From contig NZ_JABEPP010000004.1 of assembly GCF_013044135.1 (NCBI RefSeq), positions 124,001 to 188,000 of the forward strand: a stretch of 64,000 bases of DNA, read 5' to 3'. Of the stretch, positions 9,000 to 17,311 are shown in pieces. Under the pieces are notes generated by a model. It saw nothing but the letters and a program-made list of their open reading frames with translations, was not told where the DNA came from and did not search any database. Positions within the stretch are counted from its first letter, which is position 1, and every line of letters starts with the position of its first letter. A program made the position numbers and the translations under genes. The DNA is from Enterovirga aerilata. GTDB taxonomy: Bacteria; Pseudomonadota; Alphaproteobacteria; Rhizobiales; Beijerinckiaceae.

Positions 9000-10079
9000 A
9001 TGGTCGCCGTCATCACCCGAAGGTCGCTCGTCGCCGGCGCGGCGGGCGCCGCCGCCCTGCCCTTCGCCGGCGCGGCGGGCAGCGCGCAGACGCCGCTCGG
9101 GATCGGGTTCGTCTATGTCGGCCCCACGGGCGATTACGGCTGGACCTATGCGCACGACCAGGGCCGCAAGGCGATCGAGGCCGAGTTCGGCTCCAAGGTG
9201 AAGACGAGCTATGTCGAGAACGTTGCCGAGGGACCGGACGCCGAACGGGTGCTGCGTCAGCTCGCGACGGCCGGCAACAAGCTGATCTTCGCCACCTCCT
9301 TCGGCTTCATGAACGCGACCGTGCGCGCGGCGCGGGCGCTGCCGAACGTCTGGTTCGAGCACGCCACGGGCTATCAGCGGGCCGCCAATCTGGCGACCTA
9401 CAACGCCCGCTTCTACGAAGGGCGCGCCGTCTGCGGCACGATCGCGGGCCATCTCTCGAAGACCGGCACGGCCGGCTACATCGCGTCCTTCCCGATCCCG
9501 GAGGTCGTGATGGGCATCTCGGCCTTCACGCTCGCGGCCCAGAAGGTGAACCCGAACTTCAAGACCAAGGTGCTCTGGGTCTCGACATGGTACGACCCGG
9601 CCAAGGAGGCGGACGCCGCCAAGGCCCTGATGGACCAGGGCTGCGACATCCTCACCCAGCACACCGACTCGCCCGCGCCGCTCCAGGCCGCCGAGGCGCG
9701 GGGCATGCTCGGTTTCGGCCAGGCTTCGGACATGCGCACCTACGCGCCGAAGGCTCAGCTGACCTCCATCGTGGACGACTGGGCACCCTACTACATCCGC
9801 CGCGTGAGAATGGCGCTCGACGGCACCTGGAAGTCGGGCGACACCTGGGACGGGCTCAAGGAGGGCGCCGTGCGCATCGCGCCCTACGGCGACGCGGTGC
9901 CGGAGAACGTGCGCCGCGAGGCGGACCGCGTGAAGGAGGAGATCATCGCCGGCGCGCTCCACCCGCTGACGGGGCCGATCAAGGACCAGAAGGGCGAGCT
10001 CCGCGTGAAGGAGGGCGAGAGGATGACGGACGAGCAGCTCTCCAAGATGGATTGGTACCCGGCCGGCGTTCAGAGCTGA
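9000..10079 (+). CDS. BMP-family ABC substrate-binding protein
   Basis: The periplasmic binding component (PnrA/BMP/Med family), 359 residues. The N-terminus carries a twin-arginine-like signal (TRRSLVAGAAGAAALPF), suggesting possible Tat export. The mature part starts near TPLGIGFVYVGPTGDYGWTYAHDQG, which matches the BMP fold where G-D-x-G-W-T-Y contacts ligand in homologs. Further on, VWFEHATGY and the ARFYEGRAVCGTIAG segment are typical of the subgroup. ATG 9000 has a GAGGGAG site. It closes the importer operon 26 bases after permease 2. The ligand is probably a nucleoside or purine, and guanine deaminase elsewhere in the window fits that. Confidence 0.88.
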   Translation: MVAVITRRSLVAGAAGAAALPFAGAAGSAQTPLGIGFVYVGPTGDYGWTYAHDQGRKAIEAEFGSKVKTSYVENVAEGPDAERVLRQLATAGNKLIFATSFGFMNATVRAARALPNVWFEHATGYQRAANLATYNARFYEGRAVCGTIAGHLSKTGTAGYIASFPIPEVVMGISAFTLAAQKVNPNFKTKVLWVSTWYDPAKEADAAKALMDQGCDILTQHTDSPAPLQAAEARGMLGFGQASDMRTYAPKAQLTSIVDDWAPYYIRRVRMALDGTWKSGDTWDGLKEGAVRIAPYGDAVPENVRREADRVKEEIIAGALHPLTGPIKDQKGELRVKEGERMTDEQLSKMDWYPAGVQS

Positions 10080-10210
10080 CGACGGCGCCTTGCGGGATCG
10101 AGGCTCGGTGGCGTAAACGGAGCGCCGGCGGGCGGCCGTCTTCTCCGCCGACCTCGGTTATACTTGGTTGTCCCCAGCCGTCGCCAAGACGTTAAGTAAT
10201 TCCGGCGGCG

Positions 10211-10226
10211 TTAACTTCCTATTAAC
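10211..10226 (+). promoter_or_regulatory. Perfect CtrA-type box (TTAA-N7-TTAAC)
   Basis: TTAA (10211-10214), seven bases (CTTCCTA), then TTAAC (10222-10226) exactly matches the full CtrA consensus. The other strand also matches. It lies 45 bases upstream of the ATG at 10272 within a locally AT-rich patch (about 10187-10255) that is conspicuous in this GC-rich DNA, which is a promoter-like position. CtrA use is inferred from the motif and from chpT in the same window. Confidence 0.6.
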
Positions 10227-10271
10227 GATGATCCGGTGTGATCGGGCTTAATTGGCCCGAAAGGATTCGTC

Positions 10272-10772
10272 ATGCGCTCCGAATCGACCGCCCGGCAGGA
10301 CAGACAGGACGAGCTCGGCGACCTCGCCCGGCAGATCGCCTCGCAGCTGAAGAACGACCAGGTCCGGCCCGAGAACGTGCTGCGGCCGAACTTCCCGCGC
10401 CCGCCGGCGCCCCGCCCGGATCAGGTCGCGGCGATCAACGCCATCCTCAAGGCGAGCGAACCCATGAGCACCCGGCGCGAGCAGGTGCTTCTGGCCGAGC
10501 GGCGAGCCGCTGAGGCCGAGGACAAGGTGGAGGCGCTGAAGCGCCACCTGATCGAGACGGAGGACCGCCTCGCCGCGGCCCTCGACGCGCTCGACCGCGA
10601 GCGCCGGCGCAACGAGGAGCTCGAGCGCCGCTCGGCCGAGATGCTCGACCGGACGCAGGCCATGATCACGGACGCCTCCGAGCGGCTGCAGGCGGCCGAG
10701 AAGCGCGCCTCGCTCGCAGAGGAATACCTCACCACGCTCCAGACGATGATCCGCGAGCGCCTGGAGGCGTGA
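10272..10772 (+). CDS. Uncharacterised coiled-coil protein behind a CtrA box
   Basis: A 166-residue soluble protein with no signal peptide or membrane segment. Residues about 1-50 are polar and proline-containing (RPENVLRPNFPRPPAPRPDQ). Residues about 60-165 are a continuous heptad-rich helix full of Glu, Arg, Ala and Leu (AERRAAEAEDKVEALKRHLI onward), so an extended coiled coil is expected. ATG 10272 has AAAGGA six bases upstream. It is monocistronic, with the DUF1244 gene converging from the other side. I do not recognise the family. The perfect CtrA box upstream suggests cell-cycle or polarity-linked expression. Confidence 0.75.
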   Translation: MRSESTARQDRQDELGDLARQIASQLKNDQVRPENVLRPNFPRPPAPRPDQVAAINAILKASEPMSTRREQVLLAERRAAEAEDKVEALKRHLIETEDRLAAALDALDRERRRNEELERRSAEMLDRTQAMITDASERLQAAEKRASLAEEYLTTLQTMIRERLEA

Positions 10773-10788
10773 GTTGCCCGGCCGCGGC

Positions 10789-11100
10789 TCAGTGCTGCGG
10801 CTTCGCGGCCTCGAACTTGGCCAGCTGCTCGGGGCGTGCCTCCGTCTGGTAGCGCGCCTTCCACTCCTCGTATGGCATGCCGTAGACGTGGGTCCGCATG
10901 TCGTCCTTGGAGAGCCCGAGGCCGCGCTCGTCGGCCGCGTCCTTCAGCCAGTTCGACAGGCAGTTGCGGCAGAAGCCCGCAAGGTTCATGAGATCCAGGT
11001 TCTGCACGTCCGTGCGGCTGCGGAGATGCGACACGAGCCGGCGAAACGCCGCCGCCTCGAGCTCCGTCCTGGTCCTCTCGTCGAGTTCCGTCATCCTCAT
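10789..11100 (-). CDS. DUF1244-family small cytoplasmic protein
   Basis: A 103-residue protein containing the diagnostic DUF1244 stretch NLDLMNLAGFCRNCLSNWL (two Cys four positions apart) followed by VYGMPYEEWKARYQTEA. The family is widespread in Alpha- and Gammaproteobacteria, and no function is established that I can name. The start at 11100 (MRMTEL) has GGAG six bases upstream. A longer frame to 11148 adds an unconserved Pro/Ala stretch. It is convergent with the coiled-coil gene, 16 bases apart. Confidence 0.8.
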   Translation of the reverse strand: MRMTELDERTRTELEAAAFRRLVSHLRSRTDVQNLDLMNLAGFCRNCLSNWLKDAADERGLGLSKDDMRTHVYGMPYEEWKARYQTEARPEQLAKFEAAKPQH

Positions 11101-11206
11101 GTCTCCGTTCCGGCAAGCCGGTCCGGGCGAAGCCGCGGGCGCTGCCACGGGATCGCCCCAATCGCCGGCTGAGCATCGCGCGCCCCGCCTGCACTTCCGC
11201 TCTCAT

Positions 11207-11689
11207 ATGCCACCGGCCTTCCGATCCCGCATCCCGCTCTCTTGCGTCCTGCTCGCCGCCGCCGCGCTCTCCGTCGCGGCGCCGCAGGCGGCGCGCGCCG
11301 ACCTTCGGCTGTGCAACATGACGGACAGCCGGGTCGGGGTGTCGCTGGGCTACCGTGACGCTGCCGGCTGGGTGACGGAGGGCTGGTGGAACCTCGCCGC
11401 CCGCGGCTGCGAGACGCTCCTGCGCGGCGACCTCGCGGCGCGCTATTATTACGTCTACGCCGTGGATTACGACCGCGGCGGCGACTGGGGCGGGCGCTCG
11501 CTCATGTGCACCCGCGACCGCGAGTTCACCATCCGGGGCGTGGAAGACTGCCTCGCCCGCGGCTTCGACCGCTCCGGCTTTTTCGAGATCGACACGGGCG
11601 AGCAGAAGAGCTGGACCGTGCAGCTGACGGACCCGACCCGGGCGGCTCCGCCGGGGCTGCCGGGCGGCACGCCTCCCGCCCCGCGCTGA
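11207..11689 (+). CDS. Secreted DUF1036-family protein
   Basis: A 160-residue exported protein with a clear signal peptide (RSRIPLSCVLLAAAALSVAA, cleavage near ARA-D). The mature part DLRLCNMTDSRVGVSLGYRD and WVTEGWWNLAARGCETLLRG is the DUF1036 pattern (an integral beta-sandwich-like small domain), with later Cys residues at LMCTRDREF and VEDCLARGF that could form disulfides. The C-terminal 20 residues are Pro/Gly-rich. ATG 11207 is selected because the longer frame upstream overlaps the divergent DUF1244 gene. Function is unknown. An envelope or periplasmic role is likely. Confidence 0.78.
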   Translation: MPPAFRSRIPLSCVLLAAAALSVAAPQAARADLRLCNMTDSRVGVSLGYRDAAGWVTEGWWNLAARGCETLLRGDLAARYYYVYAVDYDRGGDWGGRSLMCTRDREFTIRGVEDCLARGFDRSGFFEIDTGEQKSWTVQLTDPTRAAPPGLPGGTPPAPR

Positions 11690-11769
11690 GCCGGACGGGC
11701 GGCCGGCTCCCGGCCGCGAAACCTCCGCCGGATCAAGCCGTTATCTCACGGCAGCCGGGAGTCGACGCC

Positions 11770-12048
11770 ATGCCGAGCCGATCCATCGCCGCCCTCATTC
11801 TGGCCGGCGCCCTGCTGGCGCTTCCGGCGGCCGCGCAATCGCCGCCGGCTCCCGCGCCAGCGACGCCGCCACCCGGATCCGTCGGCTCGACCGTGGACGG
11901 CACGATCCCGGCCCGGGCCGCATCCACGACCGCGGTCGGCCGGACCAAGCCGCCGGGTGCGGCCGCGGACGGCACGCGCCCCGACCTCGAGGCGAAAAGC
12001 CGCCAGCTCGACAGGCGCATCCGCACCGGCATCTGCGCGGGCTGTTGA
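11770..12048 (+). CDS. Small secreted Ala/Pro-rich protein, family not recognised
   Basis: A 92-residue protein with a signal peptide (SIAALILAGALLALPAAAQS), a Pro/Ala/Gly-rich middle, and a C-terminal part DLEAKSRQLDRRIRTGICAGC. The ending KSRxLDRxIxxGICxGC is distinctive and may be the conserved core. ATG 11770 is preceded by GGGAG. It lies 80 bases after the DUF1036 gene on the same strand and may be cotranscribed with it. I cannot assign a function. Confidence 0.6.
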   Translation: MPSRSIAALILAGALLALPAAAQSPPAPAPATPPPGSVGSTVDGTIPARAASTTAVGRTKPPGAAADGTRPDLEAKSRQLDRRIRTGICAGC

Positions 12049-12050
12049 TC

Positions 12051-13253
12051 CTAGCCGTTCAACGCCCGCTCGACGGCGTCGCAATAGACCTGCGCGCCGA
12101 GCACCAGGTCCTCGTCGGAGGTGTTCTCCGTCCAGTGGTGACTGATCCCACCGATCGACGGCACGAACATCATGGCGGCCGGCATGACCCGTGCGAGATA
12201 CTGGGCGTCGTGCCCGGCGCCGCTGGGCATGCGGAGCACCTTGCCCGGCGCATGCGTCTCGCCCGCCGCCTCCAGCGCGGCCTGGAGCGTCTCGTCCATC
12301 AGGGCCGGCCGACTCTGGCCCATGACCTCGATCTCCATCGGGCAGCGTCCGGTCCGGTTGGCCTCGTCGACCAGGCGGCGCAGCTCGGCGTCGAGCCGGT
12401 CCAGAACGGCCTGATCGGCGTCGCGGAACTGGAACAGAACCTCGCCCCTGCCCGGGATGATGGAGGGCGCGCCGGGGTCGAGCGTGATCCGGCCCGTCGT
12501 CCAGACCGTCCGCGGCCCGGCGAGTTCCGGGAATCGGCGGTCGATTTCCGCGAGAAGGCGGACCAGGGCCAGCCCGGCGTCGCGCCGGCGCGACATCGAG
12601 GTCGTGCCGGCATGGTTCTGCTCGCCGGTCGCCGTGATGCGGTACTGCCAGATCGCCACGATCGCCGTGACCACGCCGATCTTGAGGCCGGAGGAGATCA
12701 GGGTATCGCCCTGTTCGATATGCGCCTCGATGAAGCCCTTGTAGCGGCCCGGCTCGACCTGCCGCCGCGGCACCCCGGCGAGCCCCGCCTTGGCGAGCGC
12801 GTCCCTGAGCGGCATGCCGTCATACTTGTTGGCGAGCCGGTCGATCTCGTCGTCGTCGAGAAGGCCCGTGAAGGAGCGCGACCCGATGAAGGACCCGAAA
12901 TGGCCTTCCTCGTCGCACCAGCCCGCCACGTCGACGCCGCGCCCCACCGCGCGCGCGGCCTCCAGGCCGTAGATCATGCCCAGGGCGCCATCGAGCCAGC
13001 CCGCGTGGTTCTGGCTCTCGATATGGGAGCCGGTCAGGATCTTGGCGCCCGGCCCGTCCGAGAGGCCGTAGACGTTGCCGATCCCGTCGATCGAGCCCTG
13101 CAGGCCGGCCTCCTCCAGTTTGCCGACGAACCAGCGGCGGGCGGCGATGTCCTCGTCCGAGAAGGTCGGACGATGGACGCCCGTCTTATAGGCGCCGAAC
13201 GTCGCAAGCTCCCTCAAGTCCCTGAGAACCCGCTCGCCATCGACCTTGGCCAT
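12051..13253 (-). CDS. M20-type Zn-dependent amidase/carbamoylase (allantoate amidohydrolase-like)
   Basis: A hydantoinase/carbamoylase-family hydrolase of 400 residues, predicted to cut N-carbamoyl-amino acids or ureido compounds such as allantoate or ureidoglycolate. Metal-site landmarks are GSH (H77), WLDG (D88), CDEEGHFG and HIEQGD. The dimerisation/lid domain follows (NHAGTTSMSRRRDA), and the C-terminal catalytic segment is SGAGHDAQY. The usual HxD after GSH is HxE here (E79). Start 13253 (MAKVDGERV) has a GGAAAGGG site. The longer frame upstream is Arg/Pro-rich and overlaps the acs leader. It is divergent from acs. Confidence 0.82.
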   Translation of the reverse strand: MAKVDGERVLRDLRELATFGAYKTGVHRPTFSDEDIAARRWFVGKLEEAGLQGSIDGIGNVYGLSDGPGAKILTGSHIESQNHAGWLDGALGMIYGLEAARAVGRGVDVAGWCDEEGHFGSFIGSRSFTGLLDDDEIDRLANKYDGMPLRDALAKAGLAGVPRRQVEPGRYKGFIEAHIEQGDTLISSGLKIGVVTAIVAIWQYRITATGEQNHAGTTSMSRRRDAGLALVRLLAEIDRRFPELAGPRTVWTTGRITLDPGAPSIIPGRGEVLFQFRDADQAVLDRLDAELRRLVDEANRTGRCPMEIEVMGQSRPALMDETLQAALEAAGETHAPGKVLRMPSGAGHDAQYLARVMPAAMMFVPSIGGISHHWTENTSDEDLVLGAQVYCDAVERALNG

Positions 13254-13416
13254 CTTCGCCCTTTCCAGTTCCGGCCGGTTCCATAGCGCGGATGGGCGCG
13301 GCCGGCGACCAAAGTGCGATTCCGCTCGCCTTGCGGTGTCGCGATGCGAGGGCGTAGGTTCCGGACCATAAAGGGCCCGGCGAGCGGCCGGAGCCGAGAC
13401 GCCGCGAGGACACGCC

Positions 13417-15405
13417 ATGGAGCACGTGGTTCACCATCCCCTCCCGCACGACGTGCCGGCCGAGTGGGCGGCCCGAGCCTATGTGAACGAGGCCAAGTAC
13501 CTGGAGATGTACGAGCGCTCGATCCGCGACCCCGAAGGGTTCTGGTACGAGCATGGCAGCCGCATCGACTGGTTCACCACCTATACGCGGGCTAAGAACG
13601 CGAGCTTCGGCGGGCCCGACGGCGGCGAGGTCTCGATCCGCTGGTTCGAGGACGGGGTGACCAACGTCGCCTATAACTGCATCGACCGGCATCTCGACAC
13701 GCGCGGCGACCAGGTCGCGATCATCTGGGAGGGGGACGACCCGTCCGAGTCGAAGCACATCACCTACCGCCAGCTCCATGCGGAGGTCTGCCGCTTCGCG
13801 AACGTCCTGCGCAACCGCGGCGTGGAGAAGGGATCGACGGTCACGATCTACATGCCGATGATCCCGGAGGCCGCCTATGCCATGCTCGCCTGCGCGCGGC
13901 TCGGCGCGATCCATTCGGTGGTGTTCGGCGGCTTCTCGCCGGATTCCCTCGCCGACCGCATCCGCGACTGCGGCTCGAAGATGGTCATCACGGCGGACGA
14001 GGGTCTGCGCGGCGGCCGCAAGGTGCCGCTCAAGGCGAATGTCGACGCCGCGATCGCCAAGGTCGGCGGGGTGGACCACGTCGTCGTCGTGCGCCGGACG
14101 GGCGGGTCCGTCGACATGGAGGCCGGCCGCGACGTCTATTACCACGAGGCCGCCGAGCAGGTGACGGACGAGTGCCCGGCCGAGCACGTCGATGCGGAGG
14201 ACCCGCTCTTCATCCTGTACACGTCCGGCTCGACGGGGAAGCCGAAGGGCGTGCTGCATACGACCGGCGGTTATCTGGTCTTCGCGTCGATGACGCACCA
14301 ATACGTCTTCGACTACCACGACGGCGACATCTACTGGTGCACGGCCGATGTCGGCTGGGTGACCGGGCATTCCTACATCGTCTACGGCCCGCTCGCGAAC
14401 GGCGCGACGACGCTGATGTTCGAGGGCGTGCCGAACTACCCGACCGTCTCCCGGTTCTGGGAGGTGATCGACAAGCACAAGGTCAACATCTTCTACACGG
14501 CCCCGACCGCGATCCGCTCGCTGATGGGCGCGGGCGACGCGCCCGTGAAGAAGACCTCGCGCGCGTCCCTGCGCCTGCTCGGCTCGGTCGGCGAGCCGAT
14601 CAATCCCGAGGCCTGGGAATGGTACTACGAGGTGGTCGGCGAGAAGCGCTGCCCGATCGTGGATACCTGGTGGCAGACGGAAACGGGCGGGATCATGATC
14701 ACGCCGCTCCCGGGCGCGACGCGGCTGAAGCCGGGCTCGGCGACCCGGCCCTTCTTCGGGGTCGTGCCCCAGGTGGTGGATGCGGAGGGCAAGGTCCTCG
14801 AGGGCGCCTGCGAGGGCAACCTCGTCATCGCCGAGAGCTGGCCCGGCCAGATGCGGACCGTGTTCGGCGATCACCAGCGCTTCGTGGACACCTACTTCTC
14901 CGCCTACAAGGGCAAGTACTTCACCGGCGACGGCTGCCGGCGCGACGCCGACGGCTATTACTGGATCACGGGCCGGGTCGACGACGTCATCAACGTCTCC
15001 GGCCACCGGATGGGCACGGCGGAAGTCGAGAGCGCGCTCGTCTCCCACCCGAAGGTCTCCGAGGCGGCCGTCGTCGGATATCCGCACGACATCAAGGGCC
15101 AGGGCATCTACGCCTATGTCACCCTGATGCAGGGCGAGGAGCCGAGCGAGTCGCTGCGCAAGGAACTGGTCGCCCATGTCCGCAAGGAGATCGGGCCGAT
15201 CGCGACCCCGGACCTGATCCAGTTCGCACCCGGCCTGCCGAAGACCCGCTCCGGCAAGATCATGCGCCGCATCCTGCGCAAGATCGCCGAGGACGAGTTC
15301 TCCGCCCTGGGCGATACCTCGACGCTCGCCGATCCCGCTGTCGTCGACGACCTGATCGAGAACCGGCAGAACCGCGCGAAGCAGCCGGTCGCCAAGGCGT
15401 CCTGA
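13417..15405 (+). CDS. acs: Acetyl-CoA synthetase
   Basis: Converts acetate, ATP and CoA to acetyl-CoA via acetyl-adenylate. The 662-residue length matches bacterial Acs. Motifs include the AMP-binding P-loop [11 protein letters not shown], the adenylate-binding [10 protein letters not shown], the hinge region [18 protein letters not shown], and the C-terminal acetylation-site motif TRSGKIMRR with its catalytic, regulatable lysine. ATG 13417 follows CGAGGA. The DUF1684 gene follows three bases later and may share the transcript. Lysine acetylation control is known for the family but cannot be seen directly here. Confidence 0.97.
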   Translation: MEHVVHHPLPHDVPAEWAARAYVNEAKYLEMYERSIRDPEGFWYEHGSRIDWFTTYTRAKNASFGGPDGGEVSIRWFEDGVTNVAYNCIDRHLDTRGDQVAIIWEGDDPSESKHITYRQLHAEVCRFANVLRNRGVEKGSTVTIYMPMIPEAAYAMLACARLGAIHSVVFGGFSPDSLADRIRDCGSKMVITADEGLRGGRKVPLKANVDAAIAKVGGVDHVVVVRRTGGSVDMEAGRDVYYHEAAEQVTDECPAEHVDAEDPLFILYTSGSTGKPKGVLHTTGGYLVFASMTHQYVFDYHDGDIYWCTADVGWVTGHSYIVYGPLANGATTLMFEGVPNYPTVSRFWEVIDKHKVNIFYTAPTAIRSLMGAGDAPVKKTSRASLRLLGSVGEPINPEAWEWYYEVVGEKRCPIVDTWWQTETGGIMITPLPGATRLKPGSATRPFFGVVPQVVDAEGKVLEGACEGNLVIAESWPGQMRTVFGDHQRFVDTYFSAYKGKYFTGDGCRRDADGYYWITGRVDDVINVSGHRMGTAEVESALVSHPKVSEAAVVGYPHDIKGQGIYAYVTLMQGEEPSESLRKELVAHVRKEIGPIATPDLIQFAPGLPKTRSGKIMRRILRKIAEDEFSALGDTSTLADPAVVDDLIENRQNRAKQPVAKAS

Positions 15406-15408
15406 CGG

Positions 15409-16065
15409 TTGGCGGAGGACGGCGGCGGCCCCGCGACCTGCGCGTCCCCGGCCGATACGCTGGCCCTCTGGGACTGGCGGCGGCGGATCGCCGACCTCTA
15501 CGGGGAGGTCCGACGCTCGGAGCCGCGGGCCGGCTGGGGCCTGTGGCGCGCCAGCCGCGACGCCCTGTTACGGGACCATCCGCAGAGCCCGCTGCCGGCA
15601 GCCGGGCGCGCCGCCTTCTCCGGCCTGCCGCTCTTCCCCTACGACCCGGCGCTGCGGTTCGAGGTCGGGACGGAGCCGGTGGGAGGCGTGCCCGCCATCC
15701 TGGTCGAGCTCAGGGATGACGGCCCGCTCGCGTTGACGCCTTTCGCCCGGACGCTCGGCCTGCGCGAGGCGCTCGGCGGCGAGCTGACCCTCTACTGGAT
15801 CGGCGGCTATGGCGGGGGCGTGTTCCTGCCCTTCCGGGACGCGACCTCGGGACGCCAAAGCTATGGCGGCGGACGCTATCTGCTCGACACGATCAAGGGC
15901 GCCGATCTCGGCCAGGCCGGGAACGGCCGCGTGATCCTCGACTTCAACTTCGCCTACAATCCCTCCTGCGCCTATTCCGACCGCTGGGCCTGCCCTCTTT
16001 CCCCGGCCGAGAACGGGCTTCCCGCACCCGTCCGGACTGGCGAAATGATGGGGAAACGGGACTGA
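15409..16065 (+). CDS. DUF1684-family protein
   Basis: A 218-residue cytoplasmic protein with no signal peptide. The C-terminal signature VILDFNFAYNPSCAYSDRW followed by CPLSPAENGLPAPVRTGE is diagnostic of DUF1684. Upstream, RYLLDTIKGADL and LTLYWIGGYGGGVFLPFRD fit the same family. Function is unestablished. The TTG start at 15409, three bases after the acs stop, is the only start that keeps the conserved N-terminus (LWDWRRRIADLYGEVR), suggesting translational coupling to acs. The acs link hints at acyl or acetate metabolism, which is inference only. Confidence 0.78.
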   Translation: MAEDGGGPATCASPADTLALWDWRRRIADLYGEVRRSEPRAGWGLWRASRDALLRDHPQSPLPAAGRAAFSGLPLFPYDPALRFEVGTEPVGGVPAILVELRDDGPLALTPFARTLGLREALGGELTLYWIGGYGGGVFLPFRDATSGRQSYGGGRYLLDTIKGADLGQAGNGRVILDFNFAYNPSCAYSDRWACPLSPAENGLPAPVRTGEMMGKRD

Positions 16066-16250
16066 GGGATCTACGACCGCACGCCGGCCTGGGACCCGTG
16101 ATCTGAGCCTCTCGGGCGGAAGCTTCACGTTCCAGAAATCATAGCCGTCGCTCGCGCCCCGTTCACTCGCCGTCAGCCATCTTTCCCAACCGCTTCGTCA
16201 GGGTTCGGCGCCCAGTCTGCAGCCCAAGGTTCACGCACAAGGACCTCGGG

Positions 16251-16829
16251 ATGGACATCAAGCAGAGTGGCCGGGCCGCAACCCTCGCGGCCGCATCGCC
16301 GCATGCCGAGCCGCTGCGCGGCGGGCATCTTCGCCGCCTCGCGATTGCGCTGCTGATCGCGCTCGCGCTCTACGTGAGCGGGCGCGGCTACGCGCAAGCC
16401 GCCTACGATCCGGAACCGGGCGTGCAGCCCGGCACCATCGTGATCTCGACCTCGCAGCGGCGGCTCTACCTCATGGGGCATGGCGGGCCGGTGGCCAGCT
16501 ACCCGGTCGCGGTCGGGAAACCCGGCAAGCAATGGTATGGCTGGGCCCGGATCGACGGGAAATATGTCGAGCCCGCCTGGTCGCCGCCGGCGGAGGTCAA
16601 GCGCGAGAATCCGCGCCTGCCGGACGTCATCCCGGGCGGATCCCCCCGCAATCCGATGGGCAAGCGGGCCCTCACCCTCGACCGGGACGAGATCGCCATC
16701 CACGGCACGAACCGGCCGGGCTCGATCGGGACCTATGCCTCCTACGGCTGCATCCGCATGCACAACCGGGACATCGTCGACCTCTTCGAGCGCGTCCGGG
16801 TCGGCACTCCGGTGCTGATGGTCCGATAG
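16251..16829 (+). CDS. L,D-transpeptidase (YkuD domain)
   Basis: A periplasmic peptidoglycan cross-linking or lipoprotein-anchoring enzyme, 192 residues. An N-terminal signal/anchor helix (about residues 28-45, LAIALLIALALYVSG) is followed by the YkuD domain from about residue 60 (GTIVISTSQRRLYL). Catalytic residues are visible: H151 in the HGTN motif, and C167 with R169 in the SYGCIRMHN motif. ATG 16251 has an AAGGAC site. It stands alone in a 180-base upstream gap. Such enzymes form 3-3 cross-links or attach Lpp or beta-barrel proteins in Rhizobiales. Which of these it does is unknown. Confidence 0.9.
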   Translation: MDIKQSGRAATLAAASPHAEPLRGGHLRRLAIALLIALALYVSGRGYAQAAYDPEPGVQPGTIVISTSQRRLYLMGHGGPVASYPVAVGKPGKQWYGWARIDGKYVEPAWSPPAEVKRENPRLPDVIPGGSPRNPMGKRALTLDRDEIAIHGTNRPGSIGTYASYGCIRMHNRDIVDLFERVRVGTPVLMVR

Positions 16830-16907
16830 CCGGCGGGCCGGCCGTCAGGTCCCCGGGGCCGCCCGTACGGTTTGACCGCCGGAGGGCCGCGACTCTAGAG
16901 AAGGGCC

Positions 16908-17273
16908 ATGCGCGCGTGGCTCACGATCGCCCGCCTCCGTCGCCCGGCGATCGCCGTCGCGGCGCTGTACGCGCTCGTCCTCGGCAGCTTCGTCACGGCG
17001 CTCAGCCCGCCGCCCTTCGCCGCGGCGGGGCAGCACGCCTTGTGCTCGCCTGCCGCGGAGGGCTCCCCGCGAGCGCCGGTCCCCGATGCCGGGCACCGCG
17101 AATGCTGCACGCTGGCCTGTCCGGGCGGCGCGCCGTTCGCTGCACCGGGAAGCGCGTTCCTCCCCGCCCCCCTCCCCTTGGTCGCAGCGCTGTCCTGGCT
17201 GCCGGGCCGCGACGCCGCGATCGGGCGGAGCGCGTTGCGCGACATCCGCTCCCGAGGTCCCCCGCCCGCCTGA
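16908..17273 (+). CDS. DUF2946-like small membrane/secreted protein of the copper cluster
   Basis: A 121-residue protein with one N-terminal hydrophobic segment (AIAVAALYALVLGSFVTAL) and an exported region containing His and Cys (GQHALC, GHRECCTLAC). This resembles the DUF2946 proteins often found upstream of copper chaperones in Proteobacteria. The cysteine/histidine pattern suggests metal binding, but that is inference. It sits 38 bases upstream of the YcnI-PCu(A)C gene on the same strand, which supports a copper-related role. Family assignment is tentative. Confidence 0.55.
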   Translation: MRAWLTIARLRRPAIAVAALYALVLGSFVTALSPPPFAAAGQHALCSPAAEGSPRAPVPDAGHRECCTLACPGGAPFAAPGSAFLPAPLPLVAALSWLPGRDAAIGRSALRDIRSRGPPPA

Positions 17274-17311
17274 CCGGAATGCCTTTTCCGCTCCAGTCAG
17301 ACGAGGATCTC

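Noticed and set aside
13186-15177. Minus-strand open frame of 663 codons opposite acs
   Set aside because: Antisense shadow of acetyl-CoA synthetase with no recognisable domain.
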